Assembly (NCBI GenBank): GCA_934045905.1
Contig: OW203769.1
Span: forward strand, 17,267,705 to 17,331,704
Source: Leuctra nigra
Lineage: Eukaryota > Arthropoda > Insecta > Plecoptera > Leuctridae
DNA: 64,000 bases
Direction: 5' to 3'
The position numbers were made by a program, and so were the translations under genes. Positions 1 to 9,546 of this stretch are shown here, piece after piece. How positions within the stretch are numbered: the stretch's first letter is position 1; every line of letters starts with the position of its first letter. The notes under the pieces were generated by a model, which worked only from the letters and a program-made list of their open reading frames with translations, searched no databases and was not told the origin of the DNA.

Positions 1-430
1 CTAATGTCTCCGTTCACATGCGACACCCTCGAGTCCTGTCGCCTCCTACATGCACTTCAACGCGGTCCAGTGTGAACCCTTATCGCCTCCTACAAACCAC
101 ATGCGAATACGTTACCTGCTATCAACAAGGTCCTGATTCCCCCCCCCCCCCGGTCCCTGTAGTGCATCTTCTTGATCGCCTCCTACAAGCCACAAGTAGC
201 AATTCCCTGATATAACGCCGACCCCATGTCGTCGTCCCCCCCCCCCTTCCTATATAAACACGTTGCCTCTTTGGTGGCCGTCAACGGCGTCCCCGTGTCG
301 CCCCTACAACCCTCCCTATGTAATCTAGCAGCCTCCTACCTTGTCGTCAACGGCGTCCCCCTGTCATCCCCTACAACTCCCCAATATAAACAAGCCGCAT
401 CCTACCTGGTCGTCAACGGCGTCCCCGTGT
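1..430. repeat. Degenerate minisatellite overlapping the exon's 3' splice junction
   Basis: C-rich imperfect tandem repeat. Three units of about 66 bp carry CGTCAACGGCGTCCCC near 278, 345 and 412, each followed by a C-rich stretch and ATATAAACA/TATGTAA-like spacers. More diverged units with CGCCTCCTACA occur at 45-60, 85-95 and 175-190. Poly-C tracts lie at 140-150 and 237-246. The last unit overlaps the end of the minus-strand exon at 406-1408, so the repeat includes the exon/intron junction. The repetition is seen directly; unit boundaries are approximate. Confidence 0.6.
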
Positions 431-1408
431 CCCCGTGATGAAACGCGCTCGCGTGGTGACCTCCGCCGCCGATCGCCGACGTCAAGTGGCCGTCCTGCAA
501 AGTACCCGCCGCGGCCGCCGCGTAGAGCGCGTCGCTCGCGTCTCTGTCGTCGCCGCCCCCGCCGCTAGACGGCAGCAGCGTGGAGAAGTTGCTGAGCACG
601 TTGCCGGTGAGCCTGGACGACTTCATCAGATATCCCTGGTGCAGCTCGGACAGCTCGGGACTCGCCGAACTCCGCCCCCGCGCCTCGTCCGAGTTCGACT
701 CGTCCCTGTACTCGCTCGGCGACGTGCTCTGCATCAGGAAGGCGGGGTCCGACTTCATGACGTCGTCGACGAGACCTCCGTTCCTCTTGTCGTAGTAGTT
801 GTTGTTGTTGCTCTCGTGGCGCTTGGCGAGGTGCGGGAACAGCGCCCCGAACGAGTACGAGTCCCCCCGGTGCCTCATGTCTACCGGATGACGCAGATCC
901 TCTAGGTTCTGGTCGGCGTAATGCATCGCATCGTGGTGGATCGGCTCCAGGTGCTCGTAGTGCGGCTGCGTCCCCGGTTCGTAGCCCGGCGTCGTGTCGT
1001 AGTACGTCGTCTGGTAGTTGACGACGTCCGCCTGCTCGGGGTACACGTCCTGCGTGGGGTAGTCACGTGATAGCTCGTAATCGCCGTCCTCGACGTTGGT
1101 CTCGATCTCGACTTCCTCCTCGTAGAGCGGCGAGTCGGGGACCTCGTCGTGGTGCTCGCGGTCGGAGGTTGACAGCAAGACTGACGAGTCCTCGAGGTCT
1201 TCGCCGCGGTGACGTTTGGCCACGCCCTCCTCCTCCTCGACGGCGTCGTCCCCCTCCCGAGGCCGCTTCGACCCCTCGCGGACCAATGGGAGGTCGGCGA
1301 CGGCGGGAGGAGGTGAGGAGGTGGCGGGAGGGGGAGAGGATTGGGGTAATGTGAGAGTGTCATTGGGTGGAGAGGATGTGGGAGGGACGGCGATGTAGTC
1401 GAGGGGGG
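406..1408 (-). CDS. Internal coding exon of a putative nuclear regulator (host gene)
   Basis: A long minus-strand frame is open across 402-1457 in locally GC-rich sequence, unlike its AT-rich surroundings. On the minus strand a pyrimidine-rich acceptor (CACTCTGTTTCAG) ends at 1409 and a donor CCAG/GTAGGA begins at 405. The exon is therefore predicted as 1408-406, 1003 bp, starting in phase 1; the in-frame stop at 404-402 would be intronic. The protein segment is disordered: Pro/Ser-rich N-terminal part, a basic SKRPREGDD patch followed by a Glu run and KRHR (possible nuclear localisation), an acidic EEEVEIETNVEDGDYE stretch, a Tyr/His-rich middle, a NNNNYY run and Gly/Ala runs near the end. 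No folded domain is visible, so DNA-binding domains, if any, would be in other exons. It resembles the linker of an insect transcription factor, but I do not recognise the gene. The exon structure is inferred. Confidence 0.7.
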
Positions 1409-1681
1409 CTGAAACAGAGTGACCACCTGTTGTCAGTGTTTTGTTGTACATAAGCATCGTGAAATCCTTGTCATTTGGAGACGGCGTTGGAAGAAAAGTC
1501 GAAAAGTCACTGGAATGTGGACCAAGATCCCCCCTAACACAGTGCCTCCAATTCAGCTTTTCACTTATTCATTTATCAACGATTTAACCCTATCCCTATC
1601 TTATCCTTATCTAAATTAGGTTGAAAAAATGTTTTTTTTATTTTTTATGCAGGAGTTTGCGAAATTAAAACATTTGGCAGG

Positions 1682-1693
1682 CATAGACGTTCA

Positions 1694-1724
<31 letters not shown>

Positions 1725-2098
1725 CGGGGGGCAAAAGGGACGTTGACTCCCCCTGGATTTCCATAAATACCGAAAAAAATTAAGGAGCACGCAAGAACAT
1801 AAAGTCTTGTTTTGTTTGTTTGTCGAGAAAAGTGAATTTACTTGCTCCTCTCTGATATTTTTTTAGCTTATCTCTGATTCATGATTCTAAAAAAGATGAA
1901 AAATATTACTAAATATAGGCAGAAAACACCTGTTTTAAGCGAGCATGTCCAAAACGCACCAAAATGCTTTGAACTGAATTAAAATGTACTGTCATTATTC
2001 TGGGGCTGTGCGCCCCATCCACGGATGTACTGAGGGGCCTTCCCCCCAGACCCCCATTGAACTGTAACATCTTGGCAGAAATCCTGCAGACGTCCATG
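1682..2098. mobile_element. Possible diverged hAT-like MITE
   Basis: The left side reads CATAGACGTTCACGGGGGG and the right side CTGCAGACGTCCATG, a diverged inverted pair similar in style to the better element at 3567-3966 (CATGGGCGCC ends, with GGCAGAAATCCTGC inside the right end). A long poly-G tract lies just inside the left end (about 1695-1723). Flanking octamers (TTGGCAGG, AGGGTCGG) match poorly, so no target duplication is demonstrated. Between the ends is AT-rich sequence without coding potential. Confidence 0.35.
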
Positions 2099-2103
2099 AG
2101 GGT

Positions 2104-2330
2104 CGGTAACCCGAAATATCTTGGGTTCGAGTCCCAGTCAGGGTGGTCCTGCCAATGCACAATGTGCTGGCAATGAATGTCGAGGGGGAACAATTGTGTC
2201 ATCGAGTCACCCGAGGGAAGCGAAGGAAGGAAACCACTGATAACACTTATCACCAGAAGATACATCTCTGACATGCAACGCGCTCATCATTGCAGGATGG
2301 ATCCAGAGAAGAAGCCACATACCAACAGAT
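2104..2330 (+). repeat. Possible tRNA-derived SINE fragment
   Basis: Contains GGGTTCGAGTCCC near 2121-2133, a good RNA polymerase III box B, preceded by GGTCGGTAACCCG. A tRNA-like cloverleaf cannot be completed and there is no clear A tail. No second copy was recognised in the window, so the call rests on box B alone. Confidence 0.25.
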
Positions 2331-2802
2331 TCAATAAAATAGGACTTCTTTTAGCCACGCGACGCAATGTTTTCTGCCAAACAAGTTTTTTTTTCTCTGT
2401 GTGACTCTATACTGAGAAACTTCCCAGACACGATTAGTTTTTTTTTCGTTTCCCTCAGTCAAGAGCAGGGACGACGCTAAGGGGGGGCCTGGGGGGGCCA
2501 CGGCCCCCCCAAACGTTCGCGCGGCCCCCCCTTGGCCCCCCAAACCAAATGTGGGAAAATAAATATCTTGAAAGTCTATACTTTTCTTCAATTTTTTGCA
2601 CTGTTCAAATTATCAAATAAAACTTCAGCTGACAATGTTTTGCAAATAGGCGACTTTCGTATGCCAGACATAATGAAGTTCCTAAGAAGTAAAGCAGGGT
2701 TGACAAAAATTGGATAAGATACGGAGCTCAAAGATAAGGAAAGATCTTGCAATGGAGACTCTAAGTTACAAATTAGGAAAGGAGATATTGAAATGATTTG
2801 GT

Positions 2803-2955
2803 CGATTGAAAGGGATGGGACAAAAGAGGATACCGAGAAGGAAGGCAGATAGAGCAGCAATGGGAGGGAAAAGAATGGCAGGGAGACCGCGAACGAAGTG
2901 GATGAGTGGAGTGAAGGTGGCTGTGGAAAAAGTGGAGAGTCTTGGGAAATGGTAA
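2803..2955 (+). pseudogene. LINE reverse-transcriptase C-terminal fragment
   Basis: One frame from 2803 to the TAA at 2953-2955 reads a stretch beginning RLKGMGQKRIPRRKADRA and continuing KRMAGRPRTKWMSGVK. The GRPRTKW motif and preceding basic run are characteristic of the tail after the reverse-transcriptase domain in many insect non-LTR retrotransposons (WxGHVxRM...GRPRTRW). Only about 50 codons remain and the upstream domain is missing, so this is a dead fragment. It lies within the hAT element at 2466-3469, as captured or inserted sequence. Confidence 0.6.
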
Positions 2956-3046
2956 GGGACGAAAAATGGTGGGAGGACAGTTCATAAAAATATGCAGTTC
3001 ATAGGGATAATTTTTTGAAGGCTTAAGTTTTTTTAATTATCCCCGC

Positions 3047-3351
3047 CAGGCGCGTAGGAAGGGGGGGGGGAATGGGGGGAGAATCCCCCCCTCTGATTCA
3101 ATGCACCTCCCTATGTACTTATATATTATGTGTCAAGAAAAAAATGTGCTTAAAAAGTGTTAAAATCGCATAGAAATGCACCAAATTTATGTCTGAAATT
3201 CAAAAATTTTCCGGGCTGTGCGCCCCGGACCCGCATTTTACTGGGGGGCCCTCCCCCCAGACCCTCATTGTCTTCGTAGACACTAGTATATCCAGCTCAA
3301 GTTATTTTACATATTATTCCCCCCCTTGCAAATTTAGTTCCAACGCGCCTG
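3047..3351. mobile_element. Nested hAT-like MITE, CAGGCGCG family
   Basis: The left end CAGGCGCGTAGGAAGGGG and right end TTCCAACGCGCCTG form a near-perfect inverted repeat. Flanks are ATCCCCGC (3039-3046) and ATCCCCAC (3352-3359), 7/8 identical, fitting an 8-bp hAT duplication. A poly-G run follows the left end. Related left ends occur at 28678 and 63932. It is inserted within the element at 2466-3469, so it is the younger of the two. It has no coding capacity. Confidence 0.75.
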
Positions 3352-3566
3352 ATCCCCACGCCACAATATGAAAATATACATATTGTGAAAATAAATACGT
3401 TTGCCCCCCCTACAAAGTTTATTGCCCTACCTAGGCCCCCCCTGTATAAAAATCCTAGCGTCGTCCCTGGTGAAGAGTTAAATGATGTGAGGGTTCCCTT
3501 CTAAAGGTCACGACCTAAGAAATCTTCAGTTTTCTCTTAGGTAGTTGTCAGTGAATACAATGGAAG

Positions 3567-3966
3567 CATGGGCGCCCGCAGGGGGGGGGGGCAAGGGGGG
3601 GCGCTTGCCCCCCCCCCCTGGATGTCAGGAAAACATAAAAATTGTATGGGGTTTAATTATAGTATCATTTGTAACCAAAAGACTTAAAAAAAATTGATTT
3701 CACAGTGTAAAAAATCCAAAAAATGCCCCTGCGGGGCAGTTTTGAACATGTCCCCCACCACCTCAAAGTGCAATAATTAAAAAATATTGAATATTTCAAC
3801 AAAATACACCTCAAAACGTCTCAAAATTGATTTCAAAGTGTCCAAAAACCAAAAAACGCCCTGCGGGGCAGGGTGGGGGGCGCGCCCCCCACACCCCCCT
3901 TAAACCCGTAAAATATTGTTTTCCTTGACCTGCCCCCACCTGGCAGAAATCCTGCGGGCGCCCATG
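3567..3966. mobile_element. hAT-like MITE with perfect 8-bp target duplication
   Basis: Termini are CATGGGCGCCCGCAGG and CCTGCGGGCGCCCATG, a 16-bp perfect inverted repeat. The flanking octamer AATGGAAG occurs at 3559-3566 and again at 3967-3974, an exact duplication diagnostic of hAT-type insertion. Long poly-G and poly-C tracts occur inside the left end, and GCGGGGCAG motifs recur in the interior (3732, 3862). No open reading frame for a transposase. Confidence 0.85.
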
Positions 3967-3974
3967 AATGGAAG

Positions 3975-4850
3975 GGATGCTAAAAACGAGGGGTTTAGAC
4001 CGATTTTCCCAAGCGTGGGAGAGAAAAATAACCACGATGACTGAGGAAAACCACGGAAAAACATCAGTCAAGGCCAACATCAGGAATAGAACCCATGGAA
4101 CTTCGGAGATAAACTTGCATCGCGTATCTGGTGCTAAATCTTTGCGACGGCAAACGAAAGACAGAAATGAAAAACCGAATTCCCTCATGCATCGCTCTAT
4201 AAAACGAATGATCATGAACATCACATCTGGCCATGAATGAAACTCGTAAGTTTGGTCTTGAAAAACACTTTGTGCGTGAAGTGAAGCGGCGTTATCAGTC
4301 TGTAAGATCTCCTGCAGCTGGCTCATCGCCATCGCATCTTATCTCTGTCCAGTGGGGGGGGGGGGGGGGGGGGGGGGCTTGACCCTGTCGCCGAGCTCAA
4401 CATCAACATAGGACGCGTTCGAATCATTTGATTTCTTTGTATTCGCGACCATTCCAGTCCGCGTCATTCATTCGCGTCCGTTCCTTGTTCAATGCACATC
4501 GAACAAGGAAAATGGCTTACAATCGCTAAGGTTTCAAAATAATAATAAAAAATATTAAAATTAAATAGTAATTCAAAGAATTGACCTCGCTCCTTTAATT
4601 ATTGGCACTTCGTTACTGAGAATTCAGATAATTTTTTTTGACGACATGGCATGGTTTTTAGTATAATGATAATACGGAGTGGTAAATCAGGTAAATGAAC
4701 CTGATTAATGATCAGGTAAATGAACGTCTTTCTGTCTTTCTTGTAGACTCAAGACAGAAAATACGAAAAATAAAACTATGTTTTAATTGAACTGGGAATT
4801 GTGCTATAAAGCCGTTTGGCTCACATTTTTATATAGGGTATATTACTATA
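3975..4850. other. Non-coding stretch, no gene recognised
   Basis: AT-rich sequence with a poly-G run at about 4351-4377 and traces of the SINE-body phrase GACTGAGGAAAACCACG near 4040-4060. Small open frames on both strands have no recognisable domain. Nothing else is supported. Confidence 0.5.
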
Positions 4851-4891
4851 TTTATATTTGTATACTTATACTTATATTTGTTTATATACTA

Positions 4892-5390
4892 TATTTTATA
4901 TAGGGGCTTTCATTGGTCCTAAGTTATATAATTCTCTGCCTATTGATATTAGAAACACTTTGGTGTCGTCGTCAGCTTCTTATAAAATCTTTAAATCTAA
5001 GTTAAAAGTTTGGATATTCAATACGCCTGTTTCATCTTTAAAAAGTATAATTTATGTGATGTAGTTTACCATTTTGTATAATTAGCATTTTTTTCAGTTA
5101 TATAATTAAAAATACAATTATACTGATCACAATTGTTTTCAATATAATATCATGACTAATGTAGGGTTGTCTACATCTATATGCTCATTGTAATTAATTG
5201 TTTTTCATCAGGACTTTGTATCTTATACCTACATGTTTTCTATTTGTATTTACATTACATTGTTCTAATTTTCCGCATGTACCTCCGCACAGGCCATGGC
5301 TTATGGAGGTGCCATGATTTTTATTGTATGACTATGTATGATGTGTGAATATAAAAAAATAAATGGAAAAAAAAAAAAAAAATAAATGGA
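4892..5390 (+). mobile_element. LINE 3' end fragment with poly(A) tail
   Basis: The frame up to TAG at about 5062-5064 contains GPKLYNSLPIDIRN followed by SYKIFKSKLKVWI. This FxxKLxxxL pattern after a YNSLP motif is typical of the extreme C-terminus of CR1/Jockey-like LINE ORF2 proteins. A roughly 280-bp AT-rich 3' UTR follows, ending in AATAAATGG and an A-rich tail with a repeated AATAAATGGAAAA (about 5355-5395). The 5' part of the element is absent, as expected from truncated reverse transcription. A TATA-rich low-complexity run (4830-4890) precedes it. Confidence 0.65.
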
Positions 5391-5828
5391 AAAAAATAGA
5401 GACAGATGCAAACTCATTCATAAATCATCATACCTAATGCCTACCTAGTCAGAATACGACAAAATACCTACACTAAGCTGTTCATGATGCATCCCGGTTT
5501 TGTTATTTGTTTTGCAGGTCATTACGCCGCCGGCAATTAAAAAGAATATTGGAGGTCCTAAAATCGGAGGAGAGTTATCAGAAGTTACGCCACTGCGGGT
5601 AGGTATCATTGAATTTGGATTCCCCCCCCCCCCCCCTACTCTTTTAGTTGCTACAATAAAAACATAGAGGTGATAATAAAATGATGATATGATAAATATG
5701 ATAAAAACCTTTAATATTATGTGCATCTGTTTTTGTGCTTTTTAAATTCTGTATCAAACTTTTCAATTATTGTAAATCCTGCAGTTGTGGTTGTGAATTT
5801 TTGTAGAATAGGTATGTATAAAATATTA

Positions 5829-6258
5829 TAGGTCCGATTTGGGTCAGGAGGAGGGGCCCCCAACAAATAGGGGGTCCGGGGTCCAGGCCAATTTTGAATT
5901 TCACTACATAATTTAGGTCCAGTCTTTCAATACTCTGCTAAAGTCTCAATCAGCTCTTAACAGTTAGTTAGTGGTCATTCTAGAATGTCATTGGTTGTTG
6001 CCATTGCAATATGGTCCTAATTGACTGTATAAAAGTTAGCAAGGCATTGAAAGACCAGCCCTTAGTGCATTTTTAACGCGATGTAAAACATGGTCAATTT
6101 GATAATTTATTCTTTAAACAACTTCATAACTATGCGGATTATCGATATGTTTCATTTTATGGTACTCATTCACACGTTTTTTGCGGGCCCCCCTCAGCTC
6201 TGCCCCCCCCCCCCCCCCCCCCGCGACATTGAAGTTACGCTAAGATCCCCCGGACCTA
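5829..6258. mobile_element. Possible MITE with TAGGTCCG ends
   Basis: TAGGTCCG near 5829 is complemented by CGGACCTA near 6251-6258. G- and C-rich tracts lie just inside (GGGGCCCCCAACAAATAGGGGG; poly-C 6205-6221). The target duplication is not convincing. It encloses a smaller inverted repeat (5924-6065). Confidence 0.3.
5924..6065. mobile_element. Short foldback MITE
   Basis: The left arm CAGTCTTTCAATACTCTGCTAA is matched in reverse by TTAGCAAGGCATTGAAAGACC at the right. The arms flank an internal CATTGGTTGTTGCCATTGCAAT stretch. Similar phrases occur at 29450-29510, suggesting a small MITE family. Confidence 0.4.
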
Positions 6259-6309
6259 CTTATAAGTTGCCCAAATACATCAATCTCGGACGATAATCTT
6301 GAGTTATTA

Positions 6310-6445
6310 TATCTCAAGACATCTCGATCTCTATTGGTCACGTGACATCTGAATGGACCAATAGCAAGAGAAGGTTGCATACAATTCGGCTGGTCTGACG
6401 CCCGACACCGAGGTCAAAGTCTCCGGGGTCAAAGGTCAGCCGACA
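6310..6445. promoter_or_regulatory. Putative regulatory module: E-box, CCAAT boxes, DR1 site
   Basis: Within 130 bp there is ATTGGTCACGTGAC (E-box beside an inverted CCAAT), a second CCAAT at 6358-6362, and GGGTCAAAGGTCA at 6426-6438. The last is a textbook direct repeat with one-base spacing (DR1), the type bound by HNF4/RXR(USP) nuclear receptors. This part of the putative intron is low in recognisable transposon sequence. Function is inferred from motifs only. Confidence 0.35.
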
Positions 6446-7194
6446 TCAACGTCATTCGTCGTCTTCTACCATCACTTTTGAATTTATAGTTATTTGGAAA
6501 CATTCGAGAACCAGATTCATTCCTTCATCCTGTCATTTGTGAAGCAGAAGGCAGAAGATAACAAAATAGTCATTTGACACTCTTGGAATTAAAAAACTCA
6601 TCTAGTGATATTTCCCTTCACAATTTAGCTTATTTTTATGACGGAGATAATATTGAGATAATGTTAAAAGTAAAAAATTAACGTTCCCACATTTTAACAT
6701 TGATTAAAGTCTTATCAGAAATTCCCTTCAAAATGAGGACTTCCCCCTGATTTTTTGCAATAGTTCTCAAAAAAGTATAAACACACGTATTTTATACATT
6801 TTATAACTTTTTGCATAGTTAAGTAGGTACACCTACTGACTTAACAGTTTCTTAAATTTTACAATGCGCACTTTTAGCTTGCTTCAAACATTTAGAACTG
6901 ATTTGGACTTTCGAAGAAAGTTGACTGGAGTTTTTGCTCCCGGTGATTGCTTGATTCGTGGTTTTCCTTATTTGGGACGCATGCATTAGGTTCCCTACAG
7001 GTAGGCCACGACCGTGTTCTTCCCAAGAGTAACCGTCCAACCTTACCTCATTCAACTAAACATACTACACACATTTTAAAATAGCCTTAAAAATCTCTGA
7101 AATCCATTGATTTGTTTGGACGGCGTATCTGATTCTTTCTGCGAGAATAATTGGCAAGTTGTTGATAATAGATCGGCAATATGATGTCCCTGAA

Positions 7195-7300
7195 ACAGTT
7201 GGGACGCCGCGTCAGGGGTCACCCGAGGTCAGAGCTTATCGCCAGATGACCGGATCATTTTTATCCACGTCATCGATCTATTTATAATCAATCGATGTAG
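7195..7300. promoter_or_regulatory. Putative regulatory module: DR4 site and GATA motifs
   Basis: GGGTCA (7216-7221), four bases, then AGGTCA (7226-7231) forms a DR4 nuclear-receptor-type element. It is followed by GCTTATCGCC and TTTTATCC (GATA motifs on the minus strand), CACGTCATCGAT and two ATCGAT repeats. Together with the DR1 at 6426 this suggests intronic enhancer sequence, but motif density alone is weak evidence. Confidence 0.3.
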
Positions 7301-7378
7301 TTTCAAACCGAGAGATGTTCATTCAGAGCAAACGTTAGAGAAAAAAACACTTTGTACGCCTAAAATTCATATTTTATA

Positions 7379-8020
7379 CTAGGAAAACGCTCTGTGTAAC
7401 GCGTTGATGAGCGAGCCTTCGTATTGCATGCGATTTGATATGCTTTTGCAAGTCTATGCTCTACAGGCCTTGGAACTGAAGCATCAAGATAGCTCTGATA
7501 TTATTGAAATTATTAATATAAATTTGTAAATATTTCAAGATTAAAACAAAATGTCCTTAAAATGACAATAACTTTTGAAGATAACGTCAGATTAAGTCTG
7601 AAAATTGTCAAAAATATCTACAATGTTGGTCCCAATGACCATGCAAAGTTTTATGTAGATCGGGCAAACGGTTCTAGTTGAAATTTAAAAAAATACAAGA
7701 TATGTGATTTTAAATTTTAACCAAGATTTGTAAGATTGGGGACATTGTTGGTTGCAATGACTTTGCAAAATTTCAAATGAATCGGACCAAATACCAAAGA
7801 TTTTCGGAAGATTTTTTTTAATTTGAACCAATCACAGGATCTCGTTCAAAAACGATCCAAGAGACCGCTTGGGCGCTTGAATTACATTAATATGAGTGCA
7901 AAATTCATTGTCCAAAATTGTGTGCAAAATTGGTTGTGCGGTCTGACCTGGGCAGCAACAAAAAAACACACACAGAGAAAGTGCCATAAGTACCGTGGTG
8001 GCACTCGCTACACTCGCTTA
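7379..8020 (-). mobile_element. Helitron-like non-autonomous element
   Basis: Read on the minus strand, the 3' end is a short hairpin of complementary AACGC/GCGTT arms followed by TTTTCCTAG (7379-7400), matching the Helitron 3' signature of hairpin plus CTRR. The 5' end is the diverged form of TTGAGCGAGCGTAGCGAGCG near 8020, preceded inside by CACTTTCTCTGTGTG. The interior repeats phrases such as TTCAAATTTAAAAAA and GAAATTTTGCA shared with all other copies. It is a diverged, shortened copy with no protein. Confidence 0.6.
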
Positions 8021-8416
8021 ACTAACATATAGAGATGAAAGGATAGACCAATCAGGATGGATACAATTATACAATTTACAAATTACAATATACAAATTAT
8101 ACAACTATACAATTCAAATAGGACAAATTTAAATTCTAGCCAATGAAATAGCATTATATGAATATGAATATTATTATTATTATGAATGATATGCTGACTT
8201 AGTTTGATTTTCCAATTTCCACTTGTTTTTAGACTTCCATGACTTTCCATACAATAAATATGGAACTTCAAACTGCACGGGTAATTTGTTTAAAACCATT
8301 AAACTATGAGATTTAACTATATAGATTATTTCTGAATGGAACACAAAAACAATTAGAAATTCACAACATTATCTATATGTTTATGTAGTGCATTAATTGA
8401 GAGTGCGAAACATTGA

Positions 8417-8875
8417 ACACTATCTAAAGAGCAGTTATAACTTGTTATCATCTTGAAGGGCCTGCAACTCGCTATCAATGCTGTGATAGTGTCAATGTTG
8501 CATGTCACACTGTCACTATCAGAGTCGTGCGCCAGTGAGAGATGTCACTATCAGTTAGATGATGATTGTAGATGTAAACATGTGTCTTAAATCTCTATCA
8601 CTTTACACATTGCTCATTCATGCATAGTCTTGTTCTCATTCAGACACTATCTAACGAGCAGTAATAAACTTGTTATCATCTTGAAGGGCCTGCAACTCGC
8701 TATCAATGCTGTGATAGTGTCAATGTTGCATGTCACACTGTCACTATCAGAGTCGTGCGCCAGTGAGAGATGTCACTATCAGTAAGATGATGATTGTAGA
8801 TGTAAACAGTGTCTTAAATCTCTATCACTTCACACATGTTGCTTATTCATGCATAGTCTTGTAATTCTCATTCAT
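8417..8875. repeat. Two-unit tandem duplication of about 227 bp
   Basis: ACACTATCTAAAGAGCAG at 8417 recurs as ACACTATCTAACGAGCAG at 8644, and the roughly 227-bp segments match throughout with few differences. Each unit carries CTGTGATAGTG, a hairpin-prone GTCACTATCAGAG and several GATA/TATC words. No coding potential. Confidence 0.85.
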
Positions 8876-9546
8876 AATCACTGATATGAGTATAATATGA
8901 GAGATTAACTTTTAGATATTATTGTGGAATTATCTGGAATTGCTTTTAGGAGGTAAACAGGATAATTCTGTTGCTTTTTATGTCAGTAATTTATTAATTT
9001 ACTGACAGTGACGAAGAGATATAATATAAATGTAATCGCGGTGGTGGAGGTGCCACTCAATATGCAATATCATAAACTTTTGCAGAACCTTTTCGTAAAG
9101 CACCTCACACTATAAATTTCAATATCTAGACATTTTGAGTGAAACTCTGAAATCCAATCAATTTATCATTTAAATTGTAGAATTTGAATTGTAGAAATTT
9201 GAATCTATAGAAACTTTACTATAATAATATTTAAAACGATTTGATGTCGAACAGTGGTCGAAAACAAATCAGGGCCATTCGGGTAATTCATTTCGGTGCA
9301 ATTTTGAATCACAGTGTACAGCTATTTTGGCGAATTATAAATTAAAAGATATCCAAAAATTGGTCTAAGAGGTTTAAGATCTAAATAGGTAAATTTATTG
9401 AACCTATTAGGATGCAAGTTCGGGGCGCATAGCCCCGGACATTTTTGGAATTTTAACGCAATTCTAACCATTTTGGAACGTTTTGACATAATCTGTCCAC
9501 GTTTAAGTGTTTTTCTCACATTTTATTTTAAATGTGCTTATTTTCT

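Larger units (their letters stand above)
2466..3469. mobile_element. hAT-type DNA transposon, non-autonomous, 1.0 kb
   Basis: Ends are CAGGGACGACGCTA and its complement TAGCGTCGTCCCTG, 14-bp terminal inverted repeats of hAT style. Flanking octamers are GTCAAGAG (2458-2465) and GTGAAGAG (3470-3477), a 7/8 match consistent with the 8-bp duplication made by hAT transposases. G/C homopolymers lie just inside both ends. The interior holds a LINE fragment (2803-2955) and a second, nested hAT element (3047-3351). No transposase frame is present, so it would depend on a helper. Confidence 0.75.

Noticed and set aside
435..905. Plus-strand frame over the exon, and other frames at 580-795, 902-1426, 1067-1354
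   Set aside because: Shadows of the minus-strand exon at 406-1408, produced by its high GC content.
5516..5602. Possible plus-strand cassette exon between TTTTGCAG and CGG/GTAGGT
   Set aside because: Open in two frames and flanked by splice-like signals, but the reverse strand reads CAGTGGCGTAACT...GGCGGCGTAATGACC, the style of a transposon terminus; a repeat relic is more likely.
8417..8875. CRISPR-like or satellite array
   Set aside because: Only two long units, no short regular repeats with unique spacers; simple tandem duplication in a eukaryotic context.
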